Assembly (NCBI GenBank): GCA_902798755.1
Contig: CADBYC010000018.1
Location: 1-38,387 of the forward strand
Source of the DNA: an uncultured Ruminococcus sp.
GTDB taxonomy: Bacteria > Bacillota > Clostridia > Oscillospirales > Acutalibacteraceae
DNA length: 38,387 nucleotides
Reading direction: 5' to 3'
The notes below the pieces were generated by a model. It did not search any database, was not told the DNA's origin, and saw only the letters and a list, made by a program, of their open reading frames with translations. The position numbers and the translations under genes are program-made. The number at the start of each line of letters is the position of its first letter. Position 1 is the stretch's first letter. Of the stretch, positions 16,565 to 25,810 are shown one piece after another.

Positions 16565-18715
16565 TTACACTCCGCGCATGGTCAGGGAGATACGTTTTTT
16601 CTTGACGTCAACGGAGAGGATCTTCACCTTGACGATATCGCCGACCTTCAATACCTCGGACGGGTGCTTGATGAACCTGTCGCAGATCTGGGAGATATGC
16701 ACCAGACCGTCCTGATGCACGCCGATATCCACGAACGCGCCGAAGTCGATGACGTTGCGCACTGTGCCCGTCAGCTCCATGCCCTCTGTCAGGTCGCTGA
16801 TGTCCAGCACGTCGGTGCGGAGCATGGGCTTGGGCATTTCGTCACGCGGGTCGCGCCCGGGCTTTGTCAGCTCCTTGATGATGTCGTCGAGGGTCGGCAA
16901 GCCGATACTGAGCTCCCCTGCGAGCTGACTCATGCCGAGCGGCTTCACCCTCGCGGGCAGGTCGCTGAACTTCGCCGCCTTGATTTCCTTGTCCGTGTAG
17001 CCGACCTTCTTCAACAGCTCCTTGGCGGTGGAGTAGCTCTCGGGGTGGACGGCGGTATTGTCGAGCGGATTGCGGCTCTCGGGCACGCGCAAAAAGCCCG
17101 CGCACTGCTCAAAGGCTTTCGGTCCCAATTTCGGCACCTTCTTCAGCTCCGCGCGCGAAGAGAACGCGCCGTTTTCCTCACGGTAGGCGACGATATTCTT
17201 GCACACGGTCGCGTTCAGACCCGACACTCTCAGCAGCAGGGCGGGAGAAGCGGTGTTCAGGTCGGCGCCGACGGAGTTGACGCAGTCCTCTACTACGCCG
17301 TCAAGAGTCTCGCCGAGGCGCTTTTGCGGCATATCGTGCTGGTACTGTCCCACGCCGATCGCCTTGGGCTCGATCTTGACAAGCTCCGCCAAAGGATCCT
17401 GCAATCTTCTGGCGATGGACACGGCGCTTCTGAGCGTCAGGTCAAGCTCGGGCAGCTCTGCGGCGGCGAGCTTCGACGCGGAGTAGACGGACGCGCCCGC
17501 CTCGCTGACGACCATGTAATAGACCGTGTGGTCGGCTTGTTTGATGGTCTCGGCGGCGAACATCTCGGTCTCCTTGCTTGCGGTGCCGTTGCCGATGGAG
17601 ATAATATCGACGTTATGCTTTTTGATCAGCTCGAGCAGTTTTTTCTTCGACTGAGCGATCTTTACTTCTGAATGGGTCGGATAGATGACCGCCGTATCCA
17701 GCACCTTGCCCGTGTCGTCGACGACCGCTACCTTACAGCCCGTGCGGTAGCCGGGGTCGAGACCGAGGACGGTCTTGCCCTTGACGGGCGGCTGCATGAG
17801 CAGCTGTTTGAGGTTGGTGGCGAACACCTTCATCGCGCTCTCGGAAGCGTTCTCGGTCAGCTCGGCGCGTATCTCGCGCTCGATCGAGGGGAAGATCAGG
17901 CGGGAGTAAGCGTCCTCGCCCGCTTCTTTGAGGATATCGGAGCACAGGGGATTCGTGCCCTTGTCGAGCGCCTGTCGGATCACGCCTAAAGGCAGGACAG
18001 GGTCGAGGGCGATACCGACCTTCAAAAAGCCCTCTTTCTCTCCGCGGTTGACGGCGAGGATCCGGTGACCCGCGATCTTCTTCACCGCCTCGGAGTAGTC
18101 ATAATAATTGGTATACACGCTGTCCTGCTCCGCGTCCGCGGCGACGGATTTGAGCAGACCGTGATTGCGGAAGATGGGGCGCAGGTGCTTGCGGATCACG
18201 GCACTGTCGGAGAGCATTTCGGCGATGATATCCATTGCGCCGCCGATCGCGTCCTCAGCAGAAAGGACTTCCTTTTCTTCATCAACGAAATCCTCTGCCG
18301 CCTTCATCGGGTCAAAGCCCTTTTCCTGCTTGATGATCAACAGCGCCAGCGGCTCTAAACCGCGCTCCTTTGCCACCGAGGCGCGGGTCTTGCGCTTAGG
18401 CTTGAAGGGGCGGTAGATGTCCTCGAGCTCGCTTAAGGTCTGCGCCTTGTCGAGTGCCGCGCCGATCTCGTCGGTCAGCTTCTCCTGCCCCCTGATCAGC
18501 TCGCGGATCTCTTCCCTGCGCTTGTCAAGCCCCCGCAGATAGTCGAGCTTTTCGCTGAACTCGCGGATGAGCTGGTCGTCCATCGAGCCGTGCATCTCCT
18601 TGCGGTAGCGCGCGATGAACGGGATCGTGTTGCCCTCGTCGAGCAGGGCGATGACGTTTTTCGCGTACTCCTCTTTGATATTGAACAGTTGTGATAATGT
18701 GATCGAATAATCCAT
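16565..18715 (-). CDS. tex: Tex family S1 RNA-binding transcription accessory protein
   Basis: Nucleic-acid-binding factor conserved across bacteria and related to eukaryotic Spt6; it affects transcription and stress survival. Order of domains: helical Tex N-terminus (1 to about 300), YqgF-like RNase H fold starting VLGLDPGYRTGCKVAVVDD, a double helix-hairpin-helix segment (LKKVPKLGPKAFEQCAGFLRV), and a C-terminal S1 domain (GTVRNVIDFGAFVDIG to the end). At 716 residues it is the usual length. AAAGGA lies 6 bases before the ATG. It lies 59 bases downstream of a same-strand membrane protein gene. Confidence 0.96.
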   Translation of the reverse strand: MDYSITLSQLFNIKEEYAKNVIALLDEGNTIPFIARYRKEMHGSMDDQLIREFSEKLDYLRGLDKRREEIRELIRGQEKLTDEIGAALDKAQTLSELEDIYRPFKPKRKTRASVAKERGLEPLALLIIKQEKGFDPMKAAEDFVDEEKEVLSAEDAIGGAMDIIAEMLSDSAVIRKHLRPIFRNHGLLKSVAADAEQDSVYTNYYDYSEAVKKIAGHRILAVNRGEKEGFLKVGIALDPVLPLGVIRQALDKGTNPLCSDILKEAGEDAYSRLIFPSIEREIRAELTENASESAMKVFATNLKQLLMQPPVKGKTVLGLDPGYRTGCKVAVVDDTGKVLDTAVIYPTHSEVKIAQSKKKLLELIKKHNVDIISIGNGTASKETEMFAAETIKQADHTVYYMVVSEAGASVYSASKLAAAELPELDLTLRSAVSIARRLQDPLAELVKIEPKAIGVGQYQHDMPQKRLGETLDGVVEDCVNSVGADLNTASPALLLRVSGLNATVCKNIVAYREENGAFSSRAELKKVPKLGPKAFEQCAGFLRVPESRNPLDNTAVHPESYSTAKELLKKVGYTDKEIKAAKFSDLPARVKPLGMSQLAGELSIGLPTLDDIIKELTKPGRDPRDEMPKPMLRTDVLDISDLTEGMELTGTVRNVIDFGAFVDIGVHQDGLVHISQICDRFIKHPSEVLKVGDIVKVKILSVDVKKKRISLTMRGV

Positions 18716-18774
18716 GATAAGTCCTTTGCGATTTGATTTCTGTTATTGTATCCATCAGCCTTTTCTGTCGGCTG

Positions 18775-19470
18775 TCACGCTCTGATCAAGCGGCGGCGCT
18801 TGAGCTTATTGATGATGACGATGTACAGCAGTCCGATACCGCAGATCAGCAAAGCTCCCGCTATCAGCCACCATACGCAGCCCATGAACGGCAGCTTATC
18901 GGAAAAGCCGAATGCGCCCGCTTCGCTCCCCCAGTTGAGGAAGAAGTAGGGGTAATTCTTACCCGGGGCGAACTCCCACCCCTGCACATAGGCGACGGCG
19001 GCATAGATGACGTACAAAAGCGGCGGCACGGTCGCGTAAGGGATATGGCTCTTTTTCAGGTCGCCGAACACGCCCGTGACGAAGAAATCGGCGATCGCGC
19101 ACAGCGGCACGATAACGTGCGTGAGGACGTTCCTGATATTCCACGCCATGTCGCCTAAAGTCGGCGCGAGCACAAAGCTGAACACCCCGCCCGTGAGCGT
19201 GATGGCGACCGTTCCGACGAATTTGACGACAAACCACCAGTTCTTCACCCAGCGTTTCACGAACAGCAACACCGCTCCGAACGCGCAGATCAGCGCGATC
19301 GCGATGTTCGACTGGATGGTGAAGTACATGAAAACTCTCTTGCCGCTCATAAAGGCAAAGATACCGTCGGTCGCGCTGAGATAGACGCCGAACGCCGCCG
19401 AAACGACGACGACGAGCTTCAGGATCAGCGATATGAGCTTTCTTCCTAATGATAATACAGGATGATCCAT
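18775..19470 (-). CDS. Pr6Pr-like integral membrane protein
   Basis: The 231-residue protein has about six transmembrane helices and the block FMYFTIQSNIAIALICAFG, typical of Pr6Pr/FAR-17a-like membrane proteins. Conserved histidines occur in NVLTHVIVPL. The function is unknown; related proteins with this topology include lipid-amide hydrolases. GGAGG lies 11 bases before the ATG, a slightly long spacing. It may be co-transcribed with tex. Confidence 0.75.
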   Translation of the reverse strand: MDHPVLSLGRKLISLILKLVVVVSAAFGVYLSATDGIFAFMSGKRVFMYFTIQSNIAIALICAFGAVLLFVKRWVKNWWFVVKFVGTVAITLTGGVFSFVLAPTLGDMAWNIRNVLTHVIVPLCAIADFFVTGVFGDLKKSHIPYATVPPLLYVIYAAVAYVQGWEFAPGKNYPYFFLNWGSEAGAFGFSDKLPFMGCVWWLIAGALLICGIGLLYIVIINKLKRRRLIRA

Positions 19471-19622
19471 TCTGTTCCGTATCCTCCGTTCTTATTGATG
19501 CTGACAGCTCCCGCGGTTGAACGATACCCGGCAAGCCTCGTTCAGGATCAAGCCTTAGCGCCCGACTCAGATGATTCGCCGAATATCTCTCAAAAAGGAC
19601 GTCGTCGCCCGGATGTCTCAGG
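19471..19622. other. Spacer at the left edge of the accessory block
   Basis: I see no gene, clear terminator or repeat in these 152 bases. Composition changes here from GC-rich on the left to visibly AT-richer on the right, so the left junction of the accessory block is probably in or near this spacer. Confidence 0.5.
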
Positions 19623-21476
19623 TTAATCAGAATTCAGCAGTGAATTAATCTCAACCATGATTTCCTTTACCGATTGGTAGCGCTCATCGGGATTTTTCTT
19701 AGTCGCTTTTTTGAATATCTCAAACAACGCCTCGCGCGTGCTTTCATCATCCCTGATGTAAGGCAATAAATCCGAAAGTATTACTCCGAATTCATAAATG
19801 TCGGACCGATAGTCAAGCACATTTCCGCGAGACCTTTCCGGACTGCGGTGTTTATCAATAATAAAAGTCTTATCTACGTATCTTGACCCGTTGTAATTTG
19901 ATTCACTGTAATCGCAAAGCCAAGGCACGTTATTTTTATCAATGATGATATTTCTCGGCGTCAGATCTCCGTAATAGATGTTTTTATCATGGAGCGCGCT
20001 TAATCCGTTTAAGATTCCGAGAGAAATCCTGAGAACAGGTCCAACAATATCGCTCCGCAGCCACGCCTTTTTGATATAATCCTCAAGAGTCTCTCCCCGG
20101 ATATATTTCATGATGAGACATGCGGGGTTGCTGAACTGTCGTTCAAAAATCGGACACAGATTGTCAGTTTGAAGCTCCTTTATATCCCAAAACAAGCCTC
20201 CGTCTGAGAATAAGGGAACATGAAAAGCATCCTGGGGCGAGTAAATTTTTATGGCTATTTCTTCAATGTTTCTGGTATCGAACGCGCGGTATACTCTGCT
20301 CAGAGAACTGTCGTCACAAAGCCGGATATCCGCGTAATGAGGATATTGTCTTTGAATATCGGCGATATAAGCGTCATCAATCGAGTCTTTTGTTTGATAA
20401 AAAAATGCAGTTTGGTCTGCGGAGGCTTTGTCATCTGTTTTATGATGTGCTGCATTCAAAGCGTTCAAAACAGGCTTGAACATCCAGCCGTAAGCTGATT
20501 TGGCTTCATAGTCCTCGTAAACGTCAAGAAGAAAGACAACGTCATCTAACCGTTTATACTTTACGGCGAGTTTTCCCAATGCTTCGGCACATGCAGCAAT
20601 CAAATAATAATCGTGCCGGCTGTCTCTTGTCAGTTTTTTCATATGCAATATCAAAAGGTCAACATCCTCGTTGGCGCCTTTTTCTGCCAGCTGCTCAAAC
20701 GCATATGCAGTCGGTTCTGTCGCGAGCTGTTCAATAGCTTCTTCGCGGTCATACGAATCGCGTATTTCTTTCTTGCTCAATATTGCCTGCAGATTATAAT
20801 CTAAACTGTTCCCTATGGAGTCAGCATCAAAAGAAACCGTTTTTTCAAAACCTTTTGACACAAAGATCAGATTGAATTTACCGAAAACATTGATTGCATT
20901 TACCTTAAAATCATTTCCGGAATTATGATCGATCCGCATCACCGGATGACTCTTGTCGTTCAGAAAAACATCGGTATTCACAGGACTCCAGACCGTGAGC
21001 ATGATATTTTTTACTTTGCTCTGAGGTGTTTCGCCTTGACCGTTTGCTCTCTCGTTGTCAGTATCAGGCTCAAATTCACCTACAAAATTTCTTATACTTG
21101 AAAGCAAGCCCTTGATTTCTCTTGTATCTTTTTCGATTTTTTGGACGGCAATCACCTGGTCGGTGCTGATATACAGCTCGAATTCATCGTTTAATACTAC
21201 ATTTTCAAGCTGGACCGGAATGATCGGTTTGCGGTAGTTTACCGCTCTTTCGACCTCTTTTGCTACCCATACGGAATTCAGCGCATCCTCCGATAGCATC
21301 AAAACAAAGCACGAGCAATTTTTGACGGCTCTGTTTATCACTTGGGCATATCTGCTTCCGGCAGGAATATCGCCCGGCGCCATCCATGTTTTTATTCCGC
21401 TTTCTTTTAACAGATCGCGCATCGCATCTGCTAAAGATTGATTTTTTGTGCTGTAACTGATAAACGCGTATCCCAT
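19623..21476 (-). CDS. TIR domain-Ser/Thr protein kinase fusion
   Basis: Three regions are visible in 617 residues. Residues 2-115 form a TIR domain: YAFISYSTKNQSLAD, WMAPGDIPAGSRYAQ, and VWVAKEVERAV with Glu74 at the NADase catalytic position (W70-xxx-E74). Residues about 150-370 have a beta-rich stretch then helical repeats (REEAIEQLATEPTAYAFEQL), resembling HEAT-like or TPR-like scaffolds. Residues about 386-615 form a Hanks-type kinase: Lys410 (AIKIY), Asp504 and Asn509 in YYGDLTPRN (HRD replaced by YGD), Asp522 in CDYSE (DFG variant), and SPER for APE. All key acidic and Lys residues remain, so kinase activity is plausible. It is last in a four-gene group, 133 bases after the vWA gene. 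Its job may be to couple phosphorylation to TIR NAD cleavage; that is inference. Confidence 0.9.
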   Translation of the reverse strand: MGYAFISYSTKNQSLADAMRDLLKESGIKTWMAPGDIPAGSRYAQVINRAVKNCSCFVLMLSEDALNSVWVAKEVERAVNYRKPIIPVQLENVVLNDEFELYISTDQVIAVQKIEKDTREIKGLLSSIRNFVGEFEPDTDNERANGQGETPQSKVKNIMLTVWSPVNTDVFLNDKSHPVMRIDHNSGNDFKVNAINVFGKFNLIFVSKGFEKTVSFDADSIGNSLDYNLQAILSKKEIRDSYDREEAIEQLATEPTAYAFEQLAEKGANEDVDLLILHMKKLTRDSRHDYYLIAACAEALGKLAVKYKRLDDVVFLLDVYEDYEAKSAYGWMFKPVLNALNAAHHKTDDKASADQTAFFYQTKDSIDDAYIADIQRQYPHYADIRLCDDSSLSRVYRAFDTRNIEEIAIKIYSPQDAFHVPLFSDGGLFWDIKELQTDNLCPIFERQFSNPACLIMKYIRGETLEDYIKKAWLRSDIVGPVLRISLGILNGLSALHDKNIYYGDLTPRNIIIDKNNVPWLCDYSESNYNGSRYVDKTFIIDKHRSPERSRGNVLDYRSDIYEFGVILSDLLPYIRDDESTREALFEIFKKATKKNPDERYQSVKEIMVEINSLLNSD

Positions 21477-21588
21477 AACCTATCCTCAACCGGTTTTGTC
21501 CTTTTTCTTATTTGACATATAACCATTTTTATTGCTGCCGGTTAGTTTCTTCCGTAACCAACATCTTCTTAGCATATTTACATCTAAT

Positions 21589-21617
21589 TATCTAATGTAT
21601 ATGATTGCATCATACAA
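21589..21617 (-). promoter_or_regulatory. Possible internal promoter before the TIR-kinase gene
   Basis: On the minus strand TTGTAT (21617-21612) and TAGATA (21594-21589) are 17 bases apart, overlapping the vWA stop codon. The 133-base gap, the largest in the group, makes separate transcription possible. The hexamers are weak. Confidence 0.35.
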
Positions 21618-22491
21618 AGCTAAAGAGATCAATATCCTCTCCGCTCTGCGTGTTATCAATCTGAGCATCGTCAAGAACCGGCGCGCTCTGCTTACTATTA
21701 CCTTCAGACACCATTACTCTCTGTTTTTCTCTTACATGACTCTTGATTTCATTAAAAATATTTCTGTAATCATCAGGATCAACCATACAGTATCTTCTGC
21801 TAAAATCCGGCGGTATCTTACCGAACGGATACATATTTCTCAATCTGGCCATATCCGCACTCTCCCCGATGCCCAACGGAAATACAAAGAGCTGCTCACT
21901 CTCAACCCTCTGACGGATTACATCAAACTCTCTGCTTGGATCATCTGTCGGTGTTCCGTCTGTCATAAAGACTAAGATCGGAGTATAGCTATCGTTTCCC
22001 GCCTCCTGCAAACGGTTCTGCATTTCATCAATCTGTGCCAGCGATGTTCTCAGACCATCTCCCATAGATGTTCTGTCTTTTTCTACGTGACACATACATG
22101 AATCCACATCCAAATACTCGCTGTCAAGGAAATCATATTTTACCCTGGCGTATTCACTGTATGTTACAATTGATACGGCAACTTTACTGCGCAGTTCCTT
22201 GTCGTTTTTTAATTCCCGCAACAGAGTCGAAAGCGCTTCATTCAACTTGTCAATTTTCTTATAGTACTTGTACCCCGGTCTAATATCTTTCAAATTAAAA
22301 AAGGATGTGTTTTCTCCGTCTCTTGCGCCTGACCCTAATGTCTTTCTAAGTCCGCCTTCTTGGATCCAGTAAGTACTCATTGAACCACTCACATCTACAC
22401 AAAAGCAGATCAAGGCACGGGGATCGCCATTATCAAGAATTCTTCTTTGCTGACGAAAATGTTCTTCTGAATAATAAGCCTCATTTGCCAT
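21610..22491 (-). CDS. TerY-like von Willebrand factor A domain protein
   Basis: Cytoplasmic vWA protein of 293 residues. The metal (MIDAS) site is complete: DVSGSM (Asp33, Ser35, Ser37), the Thr/Ser in DRTSMGDGL, and the Asp in FMTDGTPTDD. This form resembles TerY, which in tellurite-resistance-associated loci is found with a YegI-like kinase and a PP2C phosphatase. No PP2C gene is visible here. The long reading frame starts upstream, but the ATG at 22491 is preferred because of AGGAGGGGGAG before it and because it leaves a 14-base gap to the pseudokinase stop. It probably assembles a metal-dependent complex with the neighbouring kinase-like proteins (inference). Confidence 0.92.
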   Translation of the reverse strand: MANEAYYSEEHFRQQRRILDNGDPRALICFCVDVSGSMSTYWIQEGGLRKTLGSGARDGENTSFFNLKDIRPGYKYYKKIDKLNEALSTLLRELKNDKELRSKVAVSIVTYSEYARVKYDFLDSEYLDVDSCMCHVEKDRTSMGDGLRTSLAQIDEMQNRLQEAGNDSYTPILVFMTDGTPTDDPSREFDVIRQRVESEQLFVFPLGIGESADMARLRNMYPFGKIPPDFSRRYCMVDPDDYRNIFNEIKSHVREKQRVMVSEGNSKQSAPVLDDAQIDNTQSGEDIDLFSFV

Positions 22492-22505
22492 AATTCTCCC
22501 CCTCC

Positions 22506-24803
22506 TTATCTTCTGGCTCTGCAGTCTGCACACTTAGTCGGAAAATTAAAACCTTTTTTTCTATAAAACTCTGCTTCTCCGTTTGTTACCGCAAAAGACC
22601 GCCCGCAGTTTCTGCATCTTCCATATGAATATATACTGTTCTTCCAGACCTCTTGTTCTTTTTTAGCTTGATCAAGCAAACCGGCAAAACAATCATAGCA
22701 CACAGTTCTTGTCAGGTTTCGCTTTTTGTCAATGAACTCTCTCATCTGGTAAATTGGAATTTCTTTACCACAGCCGGAACACTTGGTCGTCCGTTTTTTA
22801 CACGACCTGCACCATTTTTGATTATGCCAACCAAATTCGCTCTTCCCGATTGCATGCATTATTTTTGTGCGATTAGTATAGAAATATTTTCTGTCACAGC
22901 ATTCACAGGTAAAATATACATCAGACTTATCTTCAGCGCATGGTAAACAGATCCTATACCCCATTGACCAGACATCAACTTTTTGCTTATTTACATACAT
23001 ATTCCTAAGGAAATAGAATTCCGGATGTTCTTGACCGCATATGCTGCATCTTGCAAAGACACGCTTTCCGTCTCGCCGAAATGTTTTTGGAAAAATACTA
23101 TGGCTATCATCGGAGTCGTTACCCTTCAGCTCTTTTAAGTAACCGTTAACCGCTCTCTTCCATTCATAATCATTCGGTCTTGTTCCGGGTGCGGATTTTT
23201 TTCCGTTCGCGTGGAAAGTGTTATAAAAAAGGTTGCACATCAAATAAGGCAGGTGATCCCAAGCGATTCTCCACACGCCCTGTGGACGTTCAGCATCACG
23301 CGATCGGCGCATATCACTGCCAATACCAAATGCAAACGATTTTTCAGCGATACTCTCTTCCTCGCTGTCACTCTTTCGCAGCGCATACGGGAATTTACCC
23401 GGCATCATAATCATAAAAATCAACAAAGCGATCTGATAGTTTTCCTGATCAGGTGTAAAAAACACCTGCTTTGAACCCGACTTAATCAACTCCGGAGGTG
23501 TGAATGTACGGTTTCTCGATACAGCCGGATATCCCTCGATCTGCCATGAATCGGAATCCACCAGATATGCTTCTTTGGGATTTACAATATATATCGTGGC
23601 CGGATTCAAACAGCCGAAATATATGCCGATTTTGTGCATCTGCATAACTTTAGTTAAAATCGTATCCGCTAATATACAAAGGTCTTCCCTCTTCCATTCA
23701 GGAAACACCTGGCTCATACCGGTTGCGCCGTTAAACACAGAACGAGTAAGCTGTGTTCCATGTGCTGTAGGTACAAGGATTCCGACGAATTGACCGCTTT
23801 CATTCATTAATTTATCTACGGGCCAACAAACCCCGGGTATCTGAATCCGCTCTCGGATCATACGGTCAGCCTTGTTTTCCCAAATATCGATCCCTAAATT
23901 GGCTGCAGTGTATATTTTTGCACAGTACTTCTCATCGCTTGTAGAATATGTAGCGGAATTATGATTAGACATCAACGGTTTCAAAAGACGTATCCTTGCT
24001 TTATTGCTATTTGCAATCACTGTCTCTCCTTGCCCCGGAACTCTGTTTGGTGAAGGTCTTTTAGATATCTTAACCATCTGATCCGTCCACTTAAACACTT
24101 TTTTCTCCGTATTATCCTTTGAGAAAGGTGCTTTTTCTCCTGTGGATAAGCTGCAGATACATCCATTCGCATCCAAGCCGTACCACCGCAAATTGACATT
24201 TGCTTCTCTCGCTGCCTTCTGTGCAACCAGTCCGTTTTCCATGCCGGTCGTCAAAAATAAAACCGCGCATCTCACATTACGCTCATGAAAAGACTTGAAG
24301 CATTCTTCGAACGACCTGCTATACCATTCTATATAATCTCCGGTTTTTAACAACTGTTTTTTTTCTGAGGTTAACTTTGCTTTTTCAAATCCCGGAACAA
24401 AATATACATTCCCGTTGTTGCCGGCACCTCTTCCTGCTCTCCAGCGTTCTGAAAAAACGCCAAACTTCTCACCGGAAATAAAATCCGCATCTACAAATAC
24501 TCTAATCTGACGATTACGTACTAATTCATTAATCTGAGTTCCATAGCGAGGCCAAAAAACTCTTGAGACACTATTACCGTTTCTTTTTTCAAACGTTTCT
24601 CCCTTATTGGAATCGGGAGCTTGAATCGTTCCGTTTTCTGCCTTCTTGACATCAGAGGGCGTCGCTCCCGATGTCTGTTCTGTTTTGACGCTTATTTCTT
24701 GCTTATGGACAACAGGTGTCTCGACTGTGTCTTCTGCTTTTCCTTTAGACGCCTTTTTTTCAGAATCAGAATTTGTGTTTTTGAAAAAACCAAATAATGC
24801 CAT
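22506..24803 (-). CDS. YegI-like pseudokinase with N-terminal alpha/beta domain and four zinc ribbons
   Basis: 765 residues. Residues 1-80 are a Lys/Glu/Ser-rich linker. Residues about 85-222 form an unassigned alpha/beta domain beginning RQIRVFVDADF and ending NLRWYGLDANG. Residues about 258-520 resemble the YegI-type kinase fold: Lys296 in CAKIYT, VDSDSWQ with Asp416/418, and FTPPELI. The catalytic loop is YFGCLNPATIY: Cys398 replaces the catalytic Asp and Thr the Asn, so transfer is probably lost. Residues 585-765 hold about eight paired-Cys knuckles (CSIC, CLPC, CECC, CRSC, CSGC, CYDC, CRNC, CADC), enough for four zinc ribbons that could bind nucleic acid or protein. It lies between a TIR gene (20 bases) and the vWA gene (14 bases). 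Confidence 0.85.
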   Translation of the reverse strand: MALFGFFKNTNSDSEKKASKGKAEDTVETPVVHKQEISVKTEQTSGATPSDVKKAENGTIQAPDSNKGETFEKRNGNSVSRVFWPRYGTQINELVRNRQIRVFVDADFISGEKFGVFSERWRAGRGAGNNGNVYFVPGFEKAKLTSEKKQLLKTGDYIEWYSRSFEECFKSFHERNVRCAVLFLTTGMENGLVAQKAAREANVNLRWYGLDANGCICSLSTGEKAPFSKDNTEKKVFKWTDQMVKISKRPSPNRVPGQGETVIANSNKARIRLLKPLMSNHNSATYSTSDEKYCAKIYTAANLGIDIWENKADRMIRERIQIPGVCWPVDKLMNESGQFVGILVPTAHGTQLTRSVFNGATGMSQVFPEWKREDLCILADTILTKVMQMHKIGIYFGCLNPATIYIVNPKEAYLVDSDSWQIEGYPAVSRNRTFTPPELIKSGSKQVFFTPDQENYQIALLIFMIMMPGKFPYALRKSDSEEESIAEKSFAFGIGSDMRRSRDAERPQGVWRIAWDHLPYLMCNLFYNTFHANGKKSAPGTRPNDYEWKRAVNGYLKELKGNDSDDSHSIFPKTFRRDGKRVFARCSICGQEHPEFYFLRNMYVNKQKVDVWSMGYRICLPCAEDKSDVYFTCECCDRKYFYTNRTKIMHAIGKSEFGWHNQKWCRSCKKRTTKCSGCGKEIPIYQMREFIDKKRNLTRTVCYDCFAGLLDQAKKEQEVWKNSIYSYGRCRNCGRSFAVTNGEAEFYRKKGFNFPTKCADCRARR

Positions 24804-24823
24804 AGTATACCTCCTCGATCGTC

Positions 24824-25582
24824 TTAATTGCCCAGTAATACCCGTCGTATGTATTCCAGCAAGCCATCGGTCCTTTTTTCGGTTCTGGGCATCGAAATCA
24901 TCACTTCATAAATCTCCTGTACTCTTTTTTTTGAGCTGAGATCACCGTCTTCGACTTTTTTCATATAATATACCAGCAAACTTCGACCTATCTGCTCGTC
25001 ATGATCTCTTTCCCAAAATCCCTCTGCCTCTGCTATCCATTCACCTTTCATATATTCTCTTTTGTCGGTACTTGCCAACTTATGAAGATTTCTGATCAAT
25101 TCCTGTTTTTTTATTGTATGTATCCAGTTCAACACTTCTAAGCGATCAGTAAACGCTGTCTTCCCTAAAAACATGGAGTCCAATAGCTCTGCTTCTTTAC
25201 AATCCATTTCATCGCTGATGTACACACGAGCGGCATCATCCCCACCCGCTTTATATCGTGATTGATGAAATGTGTTTACCTCTTCATAGACCTCTCTGAG
25301 TGTTCCGTTTTCTCTATACTTCGACAATTGGCCCGCTTCATTGCGCGGTATTCTTTTATCAGCTACTAAAAGGAACATAGGGGTTCTTGCCACTACTCGC
25401 GGCGTTTCTCCGTACTGTCCATACTTCTTTGTTTCCGGATGAAAGTACACTCGTATCATTCGCCCATTAACAGTTTTTTGACTGCTCAAGAAATTATAGA
25501 GATCTCTGGCAGCATTTTCCGATCCATTCTGACTGTTTCCGTAATATGCCAAAAACACATCAAACTGTTCATCGTCCAACAC
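24824..25582 (-). CDS. TIR-like domain protein, first gene of the group
   Basis: The N-terminal 130 residues resemble a TIR fold: FDVFLAYYGNSQNGSENAA, RVYFHPETKKYGQYGETP, MFLLVADKRI and LREVYEEVNTF, where a Glu could be the NADase catalytic residue. The C-terminal 120 residues are helical (EWIAEAEGFWERDHDEQIG) and end LLEYIRRVLLGN. I do not recognise the tail. The GTG at 25582 is preferred over an upstream TTG because AAAGGAGG lies 7 bases before it. It is followed after 20 bases by the pseudokinase gene. It could be the effector or a sensor of the group; Glu assignment is tentative. Confidence 0.75.
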   Translation of the reverse strand: MLDDEQFDVFLAYYGNSQNGSENAARDLYNFLSSQKTVNGRMIRVYFHPETKKYGQYGETPRVVARTPMFLLVADKRIPRNEAGQLSKYRENGTLREVYEEVNTFHQSRYKAGGDDAARVYISDEMDCKEAELLDSMFLGKTAFTDRLEVLNWIHTIKKQELIRNLHKLASTDKREYMKGEWIAEAEGFWERDHDEQIGRSLLVYYMKKVEDGDLSSKKRVQEIYEVMISMPRTEKRTDGLLEYIRRVLLGN

Positions 25583-25636
25583 AAATACTCCTCCTTTTAA
25601 CAATGCTTATATCTGTCCTTATAAGTATACTCAATC

Positions 25637-25661
25637 AAGCGCTCTCTTGGCGAGAAAGCTT
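25637..25661 (-). promoter_or_regulatory. Imperfect palindrome upstream of the TIR operon
   Basis: AAGC-GCTCTC and GAGAAAGCTT form an imperfect inverted repeat 55 bases before the GTG start. It could be an operator for the nearby XRE protein. I found no convincing -35/-10 pair, so the promoter is not located. Confidence 0.3.
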
Positions 25662-25683
25662 ACAAAACTTTTATTGACTATAA

Positions 25684-25791
25684 TCACAAATCTGCTTCTT
25701 CTCTGTTTTCACCTATGGTGAATGGATTCAAATCACAACCGCCGATAAAGATTTTTTCAGTCTTTATCTGATTATTGTCGATCGCATACCG
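25684..25791 (-). pseudogene. Possible C-terminal relic of a lost gene
   Basis: A 35-codon stop-to-stop frame reads RYAIDNNQIKTEK then IFIGGCDLNPF and ends EEADL before TGA. Amino acid use looks protein-like, but there is no start codon with a ribosome site. It may be the tail of a gene lost upstream of the TIR operon. Chance is not excluded. Confidence 0.25.
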
Positions 25792-25810
25792 TTAGAGTTA
25801 CTCCTCCTCT

